A stretch of DNA of 64,000 bases from Streptomyces alboniger (GTDB lineage: Bacteria > Actinomycetota > Actinomycetes > Streptomycetales > Streptomycetaceae): positions 2,046,001 through 2,110,000 of the forward strand of contig NZ_CP023695.1 in NCBI RefSeq assembly GCF_008704395.1. Direction: 5' to 3'. The translations under genes were made by a program, and so were the position numbers. Shown here piece by piece: positions 37,425 through 46,537 of this stretch. The notes beneath the pieces were generated by a model that was not told the origin of the DNA, searched no databases, and saw only the letters and a list, made by a program, of their open reading frames with translations. Within the stretch, counting starts at the first letter, position 1. The number at the start of each line of letters is the position of its first letter.

Positions 37425-38045
37425 ATGGACAGCAGTGCAGGCAGCACCCGCCGCGAGGCCACCCGGCAGAAGCTCTACGAGGCGGCCGTCACCCTCATCG
37501 CGGAGCAGGGTTTCTCCGCCACGACGGTTGACGAGATCGCCGAGCGGGCCGGGGTCGCGAAGGGCACCGTCTACTACAACTTCGCGAGCAAATCGGTCCT
37601 CTTCGAAGAGCTGCTGCGGCACGGCGTCGGCCTGTTGACCGCCTCCCTGAAGGAGGCGGCCGAGCAGACGGACAAGAGCGGCGGCAGCAAGGTCGACGCC
37701 CTCGACGCGATGATCAGGGCCGGTCTCGTCTTCATCAACCGCTACCCCGCCTTCACCCAGCTGTACGTGGCCGAGCTGTGGCGCACCAACCGGGCCTGGC
37801 AGTCCACGCTCCTGGTCGTCAGGCAGCAGGCCGTCGCCGTGGTCGAGGACGTGCTGCGCGGCGGCGTCGAGAACGGCGAGCTGGCCGACGAGATCGACAT
37901 CCCGCTGACGGCCGCCGCGCTCGTCGGCATGGTGCTGGTGGCGGCCCTCGACTGGCAGGCCTTCCAGCCGGAGCGCTCCCTCGACGATGTGCACGCGGCG
38001 CTGTCGCGGCTGTTGCAGGGCCGGGTCAGCGGCACGCGCGCGTAG
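37425..38045 (+). CDS. TetR-family transcriptional regulator (YhgE operon)
   Basis: 206-aa regulator. The N-terminal helix-turn-helix is at residues 10-55 with GFSATTVDEIAERAGVAKGTVYYNFASK, of the TetR type. The C-terminal ligand domain is helical. ATG 37425 is preferred (CAGGA upstream); a GTG at 37410 is in frame. It is third in the ATPase-YhgE-TetR unit and a good candidate to bind the palindrome at 34486-34499. Confidence 0.9.
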   Translation: MDSSAGSTRREATRQKLYEAAVTLIAEQGFSATTVDEIAERAGVAKGTVYYNFASKSVLFEELLRHGVGLLTASLKEAAEQTDKSGGSKVDALDAMIRAGLVFINRYPAFTQLYVAELWRTNRAWQSTLLVVRQQAVAVVEDVLRGGVENGELADEIDIPLTAAALVGMVLVAALDWQAFQPERSLDDVHAALSRLLQGRVSGTRA

Positions 38046-38078
38046 CGGCCCGGCAGCTCGTACGAGAGCGTGTACGAC

Positions 38079-38127
38079 AGCGCCGGTCCGGTGCCCCCTG
38101 TCTCTCAGGCGGCACCGGACCGGCGCT
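38079..38127 (+). terminator. Hairpin terminator after the TetR gene
   Basis: A 17-bp perfect stem (38079-38095 with 38111-38127), loop 15 nt containing a further 4-bp pairing, begins 33 nt after the TetR stop. The remaining 38128-38418 shows no other gene; an upstream extension of the DUF4126 frame is not supported by a start signal. Confidence 0.85.
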
Positions 38128-38418
38128 TTCCTCGTGTCCCCCCGAACCCCCGTTCGGCCCCCCGTATGGTCTCCCCCGAGTCACCCCCGTACCTCGCTCC
38201 CGCCTCACGGCGGAAGGAGCGGCCAAGGGCCCGGCGCCGTTCCGCCGCCCCGTGTCGGCGGTACCGGCACCGTGCCCTTCTCCGTGCCCCACACTCTTCC
38301 GTCTCCGCAGGTGGAGGCCCATCCGCGCGCGTACTCATCTCAGCGTCTAGGTACAAGTACTCACGCATGCGCACGGGACCCCAGGCCGCCTGGCCCCGGA
38401 CTGGTTACGATCACGTCC

Positions 38419-39033
38419 GTGTCCGTACTCCCCCTGGTGTTCACCAGCGGCTGGGCGAGCGGGATCAACGCGTACGCCGTTGTCCTGCTGCTCGGCGTCT
38501 TCGGCGCGACCGGGATCAGTGACGAGGTCCCTGAGGCGCTTCAGCGGCCGGACGTGCTGATCGCCGCCGGTGTGCTCTTCGTCTGTGAGGCCGTCGCCGA
38601 CAAGATCCCGTACGTCGACTCGGTCTGGGACTCGGTGCACACCGTGATCCGGCCGGTGTCCGGGGCCGTGGTGGGGGCGCTCCTCGCGGGGCAGAGCGGT
38701 TCCCTGTCGGACCTCGCCGCGGGGGCCGTCGGCGGATCGACGGCGCTGGCGAGCCACGCGGTGAAGGCCGGGACGCGGATGGCGGTCAACACCTCGCCCG
38801 AACCGTTCAGCAACGTCGTGATGAGCACGGCCGAGGACCTCGGTGTCGGCGGGCTCATCTCCTTCGCGATGTTCTATCCGGAGGCCGCCGCGATCATCGC
38901 GGCGGTGCTCCTGCTGCTCGGCCTGTTCGTGCTGGTCTTCCTCGTCTCGCGCATCCGGCGGTTCCTGCGGCGCAGGGCGCAGCGGCGCGAGGAGAGGCGG
39001 CTCGCGGCCCGGACGGGGCCGCCGCCGCCCTGA
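38419..39033 (+). CDS. DUF4126 integral membrane protein
   Basis: 204-aa protein with five to six hydrophobic helices: PLVFTSGWASGINAYAVVLL at the N-terminus, a central Gly/Ala-rich pair, and a last helix (about 160-180) followed by a strongly basic Arg/Glu tail. The family is DUF4126, with no known function. GTG 38419 is preferred: no ribosome site precedes it, but a TACGAT box sits 7 nt upstream, so it may be leaderless. A short gap (60 nt) leads to the oxidoreductase gene. Confidence 0.82.
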   Translation: MSVLPLVFTSGWASGINAYAVVLLLGVFGATGISDEVPEALQRPDVLIAAGVLFVCEAVADKIPYVDSVWDSVHTVIRPVSGAVVGALLAGQSGSLSDLAAGAVGGSTALASHAVKAGTRMAVNTSPEPFSNVVMSTAEDLGVGGLISFAMFYPEAAAIIAAVLLLLGLFVLVFLVSRIRRFLRRRAQRREERRLAARTGPPPP

Positions 39034-39092
39034 GAGCCGGTGTGCACGGGGCCGCGGCGTGACTGTCAGTGGTGGCCGATAAAGTCCCTGGC

Positions 39093-40592
39093 ATGGCACG
39101 GATTGTGGTGATCGGCGCCGGGATGGGCGCCATGACGGCCGCCGCCCGGCTGGCCGTCGCGGGCCACCGGGTGGTGGTGTACGAACGCGGGCGGACGTAC
39201 GGCGGTTCGCTCGGCGTGGTCGAGCGGGACGGCTTCGTCTTCGACACCGGCCCTAGCCTGCTCCAGCTCCCCGCGGTCTACCGGGACGTGTTCGTCAAGA
39301 CCGGCAAGGAGTCCCTGGAGCAGTGCGTCCAGCTCTCCCAGGTGGAGCCCGCCGTGCGCCATGTCTTCGCCGACGGCACCACGACCGACCTGCCGAACGC
39401 CTCGCGCGCGGGCGTCGGCGAGGCCCTGGACGCGGCGCTCGGCAGCGGCGCGGGCGCTCGCTGGGCGGCGTTCATGAACCGCGCGCGGGAGACGTGGGAC
39501 CGCACCCGCCGCCCGCTCCTGGAAGAGCCCCTGTATCCGAACTGGCAGGTGCTCGGCGCCCGCGAGCCGTACCCCGCGGTGCCCCACAAGCGCCTGCTGC
39601 GCCGCGAGCGCCGGGCCGCCACGCTCAGTGAGATCGGCGGGCTGGAGCTGGGCGGCGACGCCCGGCTGCTCGCGCTCCTGGAGCAGTTCGCCCTCGCGCA
39701 GGGCCTCGACCCCCGGACGGCCCCGGCGAGCGCGGCCGTCCTGCCGTACATGGAGCAGACCTTCGGCACCTGGTCGGTGCGGGGCGGTCTGCGCGCGCTG
39801 GCCACGGCGGTGTACGAGCGGTGCCTGGCCCGCCGGGTCGAGTTCGTGTTCGACGCGGCGGTGGTCCGGATCGTCGAGAAGGACGGCCGGGCGGCGGGCG
39901 TGGAGCTAGCGGACGGCCGGACGGCCGACGCGGACTTCGTGGTCGCCGGTGTGGCCCCCACGGCCCTGGACGCGATGCTGTCCGGTGTGAACATACGGGC
40001 GGAGGGTGACGCCCCCGCGCGCTCCGGGCTCCCCAGCCGCCTGACGGTCCTCCTGGCCCTGTCGGGCGCCCGCCCCGAGGGCACTGCGCACCGGACCGTG
40101 CTGCACTCGGCCGACCGCCTCGACGAGCTCGACCGCCTCTTCGGAGAGCGGCCCGGACTCCCCGCCTCCCCCACCGTCACGGTCCTGCGCCCCGATGACC
40201 CGGACGTCACGCCCGACGGGGCGCACGAGGCCGTGACGCTCACGGTGACGGTGCCCGCGCACCTGGAGGTGAGCCCGGCCGACGTGGAGCGGGTCATGTC
40301 CCGCGCGGAGTCGGTGATCCCCGGGCTGCGCGAGCGCCTCCTGTGGCACGAGGTGCGCACGCCCGCGGACGTCGCGGAGGCCACCGGCGCCGACGGCGGC
40401 TCGGTCCCCGTCCCGGCGCTCGCCGCGGCCGGCGGAAAGCTCCTGCACCCGGCGAACAGCACCCGCCTGCCGGGCCTGTTCGCGGTCGGCGGCTGGTCGC
40501 ACCCCGGCGGCGGGCTGCCCCACGCGGGTATGTCGGGCGCGCTGGTCGCGGGGCTGATCGTCGAGGGCCCGGAGTTCCGCGGCTCGCAGTGA
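39093..40592 (+). CDS. FAD-dependent phytoene desaturase-like oxidoreductase
   Basis: 499-aa NAD(P)/FAD-dependent amine-oxidase-type enzyme related to CrtI/phytoene desaturases. ATG 39093 yields the dinucleotide loop VVIGAGMGAMTAAARLAVAG at residues 4-23, followed by VVVYERGRTYGG. The substrate region has GFVFDTGPSLLQLP. The C-terminal FAD block LFAVGGWSHPGGGLPHAGM is complete. No carotenoid genes are adjacent, so the actual substrate is unknown; CrtI-like proteins also occur outside carotenoid clusters. It ends 16 nt from the convergent membrane-protein gene. Confidence 0.85.
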   Translation: MARIVVIGAGMGAMTAAARLAVAGHRVVVYERGRTYGGSLGVVERDGFVFDTGPSLLQLPAVYRDVFVKTGKESLEQCVQLSQVEPAVRHVFADGTTTDLPNASRAGVGEALDAALGSGAGARWAAFMNRARETWDRTRRPLLEEPLYPNWQVLGAREPYPAVPHKRLLRRERRAATLSEIGGLELGGDARLLALLEQFALAQGLDPRTAPASAAVLPYMEQTFGTWSVRGGLRALATAVYERCLARRVEFVFDAAVVRIVEKDGRAAGVELADGRTADADFVVAGVAPTALDAMLSGVNIRAEGDAPARSGLPSRLTVLLALSGARPEGTAHRTVLHSADRLDELDRLFGERPGLPASPTVTVLRPDDPDVTPDGAHEAVTLTVTVPAHLEVSPADVERVMSRAESVIPGLRERLLWHEVRTPADVAEATGADGGSVPVPALAAAGGKLLHPANSTRLPGLFAVGGWSHPGGGLPHAGMSGALVAGLIVEGPEFRGSQ

Positions 40593-40608
40593 CGGCCTCC
40601 GGAGAGGC

Positions 40609-41454
40609 TCAGTAGCGGTACTGCTGCCCGTTGTGACCGGAGTGCCCCTGGCCGTCGGCGGGCCCGTCCTGGTACGGGTACGGCTGCTCCTGCGGGAGTT
40701 CACCGCCGTAGGGCTCGTCGGTGGTGCGCTGGTGCGGCACCCAGACGCCGCCGGGCGGGGTGTCGTTGTACACCTCGCCGAGCCCGCCGTAGGTGTCGCC
40801 GCCGTACGGTGCGTACTGCTGCTGGTCGCCGTAGGCGTCGTAGCCCTGCCCGGCGCCGTAGGTCTGCGTGCCCACGTACGGGTCGGAGTACGCGGCGTAC
40901 TGCTGGTGCCCGGTCTCGTCGTAGCCGTAGCTCTGCTGGTCGTAGCCGGTGTAGGCCGCGGTGTCGTAGCCCTGGCCGTCGCCCTGGTGGGCGTCGCCAG
41001 CAGTCGGCGGGGCGTACGCCGTGTCGGTGTACACACCGTACTGCCCGGTGTCGTCGGGCAGCGGCTCCGGTTCGTAGATCCCGGGGTCGTGCGAGGGCGG
41101 CGGCGGGGCCTGCTCGTACTCCAGGCCGGAGACCTCGAGCGTCGGTTCCTTCCCCGCCGCGGACCGGGACGGCTTCTTGCGGCGCTTGCTGAGCCCCGGC
41201 TTCCCGCCGAGCGCCCAGCCGGTGGAGAAGCCCCGGCGGAACGACAGCGTCACGTACGTCTGGCCCGTGGCGAAGGCGATGGCGCCGGCCCCGATGACCC
41301 ACACCGACGGCATCAGCACGCCGACGACGACCCCGAGGAAGCCCACGAAGGCCAGCAGGCGCCAGCGCAGCCTGGCCTTGTACTGCAACAGCACCTCGCC
41401 GAGCAGCCACAGCGCGACGAATCCGAACGCGATGTAGAGGACCGTCCAGCCCAC
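40609..41454 (-). CDS. Membrane protein with Tyr/Gly/Gln/Asp-rich C-terminal tail
   Basis: 281-aa protein of unknown family. GTG 41454. Two membrane helices (about residues 1-20 and 33-62) are followed by FSTGWALGGKPGLSKRRKKPSR, a basic segment, then a roughly 180-residue low-complexity tail rich in Tyr, Gly, Gln, Asp and Pro (for example QYAPYGGDTYGGLG). Such tails resemble those of actinobacterial membrane proteins found next to division genes. It is encoded just downstream of metF in the same direction, 52 nt after it. No function assigned. Confidence 0.75.
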   Translation of the reverse strand: MGWTVLYIAFGFVALWLLGEVLLQYKARLRWRLLAFVGFLGVVVGVLMPSVWVIGAGAIAFATGQTYVTLSFRRGFSTGWALGGKPGLSKRRKKPSRSAAGKEPTLEVSGLEYEQAPPPPSHDPGIYEPEPLPDDTGQYGVYTDTAYAPPTAGDAHQGDGQGYDTAAYTGYDQQSYGYDETGHQQYAAYSDPYVGTQTYGAGQGYDAYGDQQQYAPYGGDTYGGLGEVYNDTPPGGVWVPHQRTTDEPYGGELPQEQPYPYQDGPADGQGHSGHNGQQYRY

Positions 41455-41506
41455 GTACGCCCCTCTCCCCTACGGCCGCCGCCCGCGGACACGGGGGTAC
41501 GGCCGT

Positions 41507-42424
41507 TCAAGCCTGTCGGTGCAGGCCCAGATTCTCGTAGATTTCCAGCGTCGCCGTGGAGTTGTTGAGCGTGATGAAGTGCAATCCCGGCACGCCTTCG
41601 GCCAGCAATCGCGCGCAGAACTCCGTCGCGAACTCGATGCCAATGGAGCGTACAGCGGCTGGATCGTCTTTGACCGCGAGGATCCTGTCTTTGAGCCCGG
41701 CCGGGACCACGGCGTTGCTGAGCTGGGGCAGCCGGTCGAGCTGGCGGACGTTGGTGACCGGCATCATCTCGGGGATGATCGGCGTCTCGCAGCCCGCCGC
41801 CGCGACGCGGTCGCGCAACCGCAGGTACTCGGCCGGATCGAAGAACATCTGTGTGATCGCGTAGTCCGCGCCGGCCCGGCACTTGTCGATGAAGTGCCGG
41901 GTGTCCGACTCCCAGTCGGGCGAGCGCGGATGCATCGCGGGGAAGGCGGCCACGCCCACGCAGAAGTCGCCGGACTCCTTGATCAGCTCGACCAGCTCGG
42001 CGGCGTAGGTGAGGCCTTCGGGGTGCGCGACCCAGTCGCCGAGCGGGTCGCCCGGCGGGTCGCCGCGGACCGCGAGCATGTTCCGGATCCCGGCGTCCGC
42101 GTACTGCCCGATGATGTTGCGCAGCTCGGCCACGGAGTGATCGACCGCGGTCAGGTGCGCGACGGGCGTGAGGGTGGTGTCGACGACGATCTGCTGGGTC
42201 TCCTTGACCGTGCCGGTGCGCGTCGAACCGCCCGCTCCGTAGGTCACCGAGACGAAGTCCGGGGCGACCGCCTCGACCCGGCGCAGCGCGTTCCACAGAT
42301 TCCGCTCGCCCTTCGGGGTCTTCGGCGCGGAGAACTCGAACGAGTACGTCGTCTTGCCGGTCGCGAGCATGTCGCGCACGGTGCGTGCGCGGTCAGTCCT
42401 GGTGGAAGCTGTGCCTAGGGCCAT
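41507..42424 (-). CDS. metF: Methylenetetrahydrofolate reductase MetF
   Basis: NADH/FAD-dependent reduction of 5,10-methylene- to 5-methyl-tetrahydrofolate, feeding methionine synthesis; 305 aa. ATG 42424. TIM-barrel signatures include [16 protein letters not shown] (catalytic Glu at residue 30), [15 protein letters not shown] and [16 protein letters not shown]. Complete. It lies downstream of a 181-bp gap with 11-bp phased direct repeats, and thiE ends on the far side of that gap. Confidence 0.97.
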   Translation of the reverse strand: MALGTASTRTDRARTVRDMLATGKTTYSFEFSAPKTPKGERNLWNALRRVEAVAPDFVSVTYGAGGSTRTGTVKETQQIVVDTTLTPVAHLTAVDHSVAELRNIIGQYADAGIRNMLAVRGDPPGDPLGDWVAHPEGLTYAAELVELIKESGDFCVGVAAFPAMHPRSPDWESDTRHFIDKCRAGADYAITQMFFDPAEYLRLRDRVAAAGCETPIIPEMMPVTNVRQLDRLPQLSNAVVPAGLKDRILAVKDDPAAVRSIGIEFATEFCARLLAEGVPGLHFITLNNSTATLEIYENLGLHRQA

Positions 42425-42500
42425 ACGGGCAGGTTAGCCAGGCCACGGCGGTCGCCCAACCGGACCTTGGGCTTTCGCCGCATTTGCCGGTTTCTTGTCC

Positions 42501-42577
42501 ACGGATCGGACATTGTTCGGACCCTGCTCGGCCGCCGCTCGGACACCGCTCGACCGCCGCTCGACCGCCGTCGCGGC
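42501..42577. repeat. 11-bp phased direct repeats upstream of metF
   Basis: Seven consecutive 11-bp units with consensus near GCCGCTCGGAC (for example 42534-42544, 42545-42555, 42556-42566), strong in the first six, 77 nt upstream of metF. The period equals one helical turn. Confidence 0.75.
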
Positions 42578-42605
42578 ATCGCTCGCAGCCCCCTCGCACC
42601 GCGGC

Positions 42606-43274
42606 TCAGTCGGCCGTGCGCAGCCGCTTCGCGAAGTCCGCGGCGGCGGCGCCCGGGTCGTCGGCCTCGGTGATCGCCCGCACGACGACCACGCGCCGCG
42701 CGCCCGCTTCGAGCACCTGGTCGAGGTTGCCCGCGTCGATGCCGCCGATGGCGAACCAGGGGCGGTCCGTGCCGAGCCCGGCCGTGTAACGGACCAGGTC
42801 CAGGCCCGGGGCGTGGCGGCCCGGCTTGGTGGGCGTGGGCCAGCAGGGGCCCGTGCAGAAGTAGTCCACGCCCTCCTGGGCGGCGGCCGCGGCGGCCTCG
42901 GACTCGGCGTGCGTGGAGCGGCCGATCAACACGCCGCCGCCGCTGTCGCCGCTGCCGAGGATGGCGCGGGCCGCGGGGACCGGCAGGTCGCCCTGGCCGA
43001 GGTGCAGCACGTCGGCGCCGATGGCGTGCGCGATGTCCGCGCGGTCGTTCACCGCGAAGAGCTTGCCGTGGCGCCGGGCGGCGTCGGCGAAGACCTGGAG
43101 GTGTTCCAGCTCCTCGCCGGCCTCCATGCCCTTGTCGCGCAGCTGCACGATGTCGACGCCGCCCGCGAGGACGGCGTCGAGGAATTCGGGGAGGTCTCCC
43201 TGGCGCTTGCGGGCGTCCACGCACAGGTAGAGCCGGGCGTCGGCGAGCTGGGCGCGCGGATGGTCGGCGGCCAT
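42606..43274 (-). CDS. thiE: Thiamin-phosphate synthase ThiE
   Basis: Joins the pyrimidine and thiazole moieties of thiamin; 222 aa. ATG 43274 follows GGGGGGA. Diphosphate and substrate motifs are visible: [36 protein letters not shown] and [15 protein letters not shown], then [12 protein letters not shown]. Complete. The thiazole-branch genes thiO-thiS-thiG are 2 kb away on the other strand. No riboswitch was seen before thiE itself. Confidence 0.96.
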   Translation of the reverse strand: MAADHPRAQLADARLYLCVDARKRQGDLPEFLDAVLAGGVDIVQLRDKGMEAGEELEHLQVFADAARRHGKLFAVNDRADIAHAIGADVLHLGQGDLPVPAARAILGSGDSGGGVLIGRSTHAESEAAAAAAQEGVDYFCTGPCWPTPTKPGRHAPGLDLVRYTAGLGTDRPWFAIGGIDAGNLDQVLEAGARRVVVVRAITEADDPGAAAADFAKRLRTAD

Positions 43275-43301
43275 GGAGAAGTCCCCCCGGTCTCGATGGG
43301 C

Positions 43302-43330
43302 GTGCGGGCCGCGCGTCACGCGGCCCGCAC
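43302..43330. terminator. Hairpin between the Rv2175c-like gene and thiE
   Basis: 12-bp perfect stem (43302-43313 with 43319-43330) and 5-nt loop, 38 nt past the Rv2175c-like stop on the minus strand. It probably ends that transcript. Confidence 0.7.
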
Positions 43331-43367
43331 CCCGAACGGTGTTTTCAGTCAGACGACGAACGCCTGC

Positions 43368-43733
43368 TCAGACGGCGAGCGCCTGGGCGCGGCGCTTCAC
43401 CTCCGTGCCGCGATTCTCGCTCAGTGCCTGCGCGGGGGTGCCGGGCAGGGTCGGGTCGGGGGTGAAGAGCCACTCGATCATCTCTTCGTCGGAGAAGCCG
43501 TCGTCCCTCAGGAGCGTCAAGGTGCCGACGAGGCCCTTGACGACCTTGTCGCCGTCGATGAAGGCGGCGGGCACCTGGAGCGTCCGGTTCTCACCACGGC
43601 GTACGGCGATCAGCTGGCCCTCCTTGACCAGCTGGCGCACGCGCGTGACCTCGACATCGAGCATTTCCGCGATGTCGGGGAGGTGGAGCCAGGCGGGGAC
43701 GAGAGCGTCTGTCTTTGCGTCAATCTCGGTCAC
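43368..43733 (-). CDS. Rv2175c-family helix-turn-helix DNA-binding protein
   Basis: 121-aa protein. The N-terminal tail (with Thr8 in TEIDAKTDA) is followed by a winged HTH (about residues 14-70: LHLPDIAEMLDVEVTRVRQLVKEGQ), excisionase-like. The C-terminal alpha/beta part (about 75-115) matches the Rv2175c C-terminal domain. In M. tuberculosis Rv2175c is phosphorylated on an N-terminal Thr by PknL, abolishing DNA binding; a PASTA kinase gene lies 4 kb away here. GTG 43733 has no ribosome site, so leaderless translation is likely. Regulated genes are unknown. Confidence 0.85.
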   Translation of the reverse strand: MTEIDAKTDALVPAWLHLPDIAEMLDVEVTRVRQLVKEGQLIAVRRGENRTLQVPAAFIDGDKVVKGLVGTLTLLRDDGFSDEEMIEWLFTPDPTLPGTPAQALSENRGTEVKRRAQALAV

Positions 43734-43772
43734 CGTCCCAGGGTATCTCTGGCCGGGGGCCTGGGCGTCTGT

Positions 43773-43838
43773 GCCGGTCCGCGGGTCGTCCTGGGCCGGT
43801 CCGCGGGTCGTCCTGGGCCGGTCCGCGGGTCGTCGTGG
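43773..43838. repeat. Three tandem 22-bp repeats
   Basis: Three consecutive 22-bp units (43773-43794, 43795-43816, 43817-43838). The first two are identical and the third differs at one base; a truncated fourth copy runs into the repeat element at 43835. The array is non-coding, between the reductase and Rv2175c-like genes. Confidence 0.9.
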
Positions 43839-43877
43839 GCCGGTCGCGGAGTTCCCCGCGCCCCTTGCGGGGCGCTC
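43835..43877 (-). repeat. Streptomyces-type intergenic palindromic repeat, copy 1
   Basis: A 43-bp element ending in a GCGCCCC/GGGGCGC hairpin (arms 43858-43864 and 43869-43875). It begins GTGGGCCGGTCGCGGAG and is nearly identical to a second copy at 59136-59177. It lies 15 nt beyond the stop of the minus-strand reductase gene, so it may serve as that gene's terminator. Confidence 0.8.
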
Positions 43878-43891
43878 CTGGCAGGGGCGTC

Positions 43892-45142
43892 CTACAGTGC
43901 CGCCTTCTTGAGCGGGACCGAGGGGTCCGCCGCCAGGGCCGGGTCCAGGCGGGTGGCCGATTCGATCAGTTTGCGGCCCTGGGCCAGGTCCCTCGGGCGG
44001 CCCACCGCGAGGACCGCCACCAGGACACCCTCCCGCAGCCAGCACACCGACCACGCCACGCCGGTGGGGTCGCCCCGCCACACCAGGTCGTCGTCCGGCG
44101 CGTGATGGCCCGCGTACTGCACGAAGCGGCCGAACTGCTCCGACCAGAAGTACGGCACGGGGTCGTACACCGCGGGGGTGTCGCCGATGATGTTCGCCGC
44201 CACCGTGCGCGGGCCCTGGAGGGCGTTGTCCCAGTGGTGGACGAGCAGGCGTTCGCCGTACCTCCCCGAAGGGAAGGAGGCGCAGTCGCCGACCGCGTAG
44301 ACGTCGGGCACTGAAGCGCGCAGGTGGTCGTCGGCCACCACTTCCCGGTGGGCTCCGAGTTCGATGCCGGAGCCGGTCAGCCAGGCTGTCGCGGGGCGAG
44401 CGCCGATGCCGACGACGACCGCGCCGGCGGGCAGCCGGGTCCCGTCGGCCAGGACCACCGCGCCCGGCTCGACGTGCTCCACGCGCGCGTGGGTACGCAA
44501 GTCGGCTCCGGAGTCCGCGTACCAGCTCGCCATGGGGGCGGCGACCGCTTCGGGGAGCGCCCCGGCCAGTGGGCGGCCCGCGGCCTCGACCACGGTGACG
44601 GCACAGCCCGCCTCACGCGCGGCCGTGGCGAACTCGGCGCCGATCCAGCCCGCCCCCACGACCACGATGTCGTGCTGCTCGGCGAGCACCGGCCGCAGCC
44701 GCGCGGCATCGTCCAGGGTGCGCAGGAGATGGACCCCGGGAACGCCTTCGGTACCCGGCAGCCGGATCGGTTCGGCGCCGGTCGCGAGGACCAGGACGTC
44801 GTACGCGACCGGGCCGTCGGCCGTGTCCAGCTCGTGGTCGGCGGGGCGCACCCCGGCGACCTCGCGGCCCAGGGTCAGGCCGATGCCGAGCGCCTCGAAG
44901 TCGATGTCGAACGCGGAGCCCTCCGCCTTGCCGAGCAGCACCGCCTTGGACAGCGGTGGTCTGTCGTACGGCTGGTGGGGCTCCGCGCCGATCAGGGTGA
45001 CCGTGCCTACGAAACCCTGCTCGCGCAGCGCCACGGCGGTCTGTACCCCGGCCATCCCGGCGCCGACGACGACGACGTGCCGCTCGCCCTGCCGCTCCGC
45101 CTGCCCGCCCTGCCGTCCGCTCTGCCTCTGCTGCTCGCTCAC
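43892..45142 (-). CDS. FAD/NAD(P)-dependent ferredoxin-type reductase
   Basis: 416-aa flavoprotein of the BphA4/rubredoxin-reductase-like class. GTG 45142 starts after a basic, Gln-rich N-terminus. The FAD loop is VVVVGAGMAGVQTAVALREQ, then PYDRPPLSKAVLLG. The NAD(P)H loop is VVVGAGWIGAEFATAARE, and the C-terminal FAD block YAVGDCASFPSGRYG is complete, followed by a reductase C-terminal domain. The electron acceptor is unknown; a ferredoxin gene is not adjacent. The start is 163 nt from that of thiO on the other strand. Confidence 0.88.
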   Translation of the reverse strand: MSEQQRQSGRQGGQAERQGERHVVVVGAGMAGVQTAVALREQGFVGTVTLIGAEPHQPYDRPPLSKAVLLGKAEGSAFDIDFEALGIGLTLGREVAGVRPADHELDTADGPVAYDVLVLATGAEPIRLPGTEGVPGVHLLRTLDDAARLRPVLAEQHDIVVVGAGWIGAEFATAAREAGCAVTVVEAAGRPLAGALPEAVAAPMASWYADSGADLRTHARVEHVEPGAVVLADGTRLPAGAVVVGIGARPATAWLTGSGIELGAHREVVADDHLRASVPDVYAVGDCASFPSGRYGERLLVHHWDNALQGPRTVAANIIGDTPAVYDPVPYFWSEQFGRFVQYAGHHAPDDDLVWRGDPTGVAWSVCWLREGVLVAVLAVGRPRDLAQGRKLIESATRLDPALAADPSVPLKKAAL

Positions 45143-45204
45143 CCGATCACTGTAGGGCTACTGCCGCCCGGGGCGACGGGCTAGGGTGGCCGGTGCAGAG
45201 CACT

Positions 45205-45291
45205 CGCGGGAGCCCGGACGCACCGGGCTGAGAGGGAGGCTGGACGGCCTCCGACCGTACGAACCTGATCCGGGTCATGCCGGCGAAGGGA
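45205..45291 (+). promoter_or_regulatory. TPP riboswitch (THI element) upstream of thiO
   Basis: Thiamin pyrophosphate aptamer. The conserved CTGAGA is at 45228-45233, followed by the second half GAACCTGATCCGGGTCATGC (45261-45280) and CGGCGAAGGGA. P1 ends overlap the purine-rich GGGAGGGG that serves as the thiO ribosome site, so control is most likely at translation, as in other actinobacterial thi operons. No terminator hairpin with a T-run follows. Confidence 0.93.
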
Positions 45292-45305
45292 GGGGCTGGA
45301 CGCCC

Positions 45306-46537
45306 ATGCAGCCATGTACACCACCGGCGGAAGCGAAGACTCCGACGGACGTCCTCGTCGTAGGGGGCGGGATCATCGGCCTGGTCACGGCCTGGCGGAC
45401 CGCGCAGCGCGGGCTCTCGGTCGCCGTCGTGGACCCCGAGCCCGGCGGCGGCGCCGCGCAGGTCGCGGCGGGCATGCTGGCCGCCGTCACGGAGCTGCAT
45501 CACGGCGAGCAGACGCTGCTCGGGCTCAACCTCGCGTCCGCGCGGCGCTATCCGGACTTCGCGGCCGAGCTGGCCGAGGCGAGCGGCCGTGATGTCGGTG
45601 AGACCGGTGATGCCGGCGGGCTCGGTTATCGCGCGTGCGGCACGCTCGCCGTCGCGCTCGACTCCGACGACCGCGCCCACCTGCGCGAACTGCACGCCCT
45701 CCAGCGCCGCTCCGGTCTTGAGTCGGAGTGGCTGAGCGGCCGCGAGTGCCGTCGTCTGGAGCCGATGCTCGCGCCGGGTGTGCGCGGCGGGCTCCGGGTC
45801 GACGGCGACCACCAGATCGACCCGCGCAGGCTCGCGGCGGCGCTCCTGGTGGCCTGCGAGCGGGCGGGCGTGGCCTTCCACCGCGCGTGGGCCGAGCGGC
45901 TCTCGGTGGTACGGGGCCGGGCCCGTGGCGTGGTCCTCGCGGACGGCACGGAGCTGCACGCGGCTCAGGTGGTGCTGGCGGCGGGCAGCCTCAGCGGGCG
46001 CCTCGCGGGCGTCCCCGACGACGTCCTGCCGCCCGTACGGCCGGTGAAGGGGCAGGTGCTGCGGCTGCGGGTGCCGAAGCCGTACGCGCCGTTCCTGAGC
46101 CGTACCGTGCGCGCGGTCGTACGCGGCAGCCACGTCTACCTCGTGCCCCGCGAGAACGGCGAACTCGTCGTCGGGGCCACCAGCGAGGAGCTGGGCTGGG
46201 ACACCACGGTCACCGCGGGCGGCGTCTACGAACTCCTGCGCGACGCCCACGAACTCGTACCCGGCATCACGGAACTGCCGCTGACCGAGACCCGCGCGGG
46301 TCTGCGCCCCGGCTCGCCGGACAACGCGCCGTTGCTCGGCCCGACGCGGCTGCCCGGCCTCCAGCTGGCCACCGGGCACTACCGCAACGGCGTCCTGCTG
46401 ACGCCCCTGACGGGCGACGTCATGGCGCACTGCCTGACCACCGGTGAACTGCCCGACGAGGCGCGCCCGTTCACGCCCGCGCGCTTCACCGCCCCGCCGC
46501 ACCCCATCCCCGCGCAGTCCTTCACGGAGCAACCCGC

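Noticed and set aside
43773..43877. CRISPR-like repeat spacing
   Set aside because: The 22-bp units are directly tandem with no spacers and no cas genes are nearby, so it is a simple tandem array plus a palindromic element.
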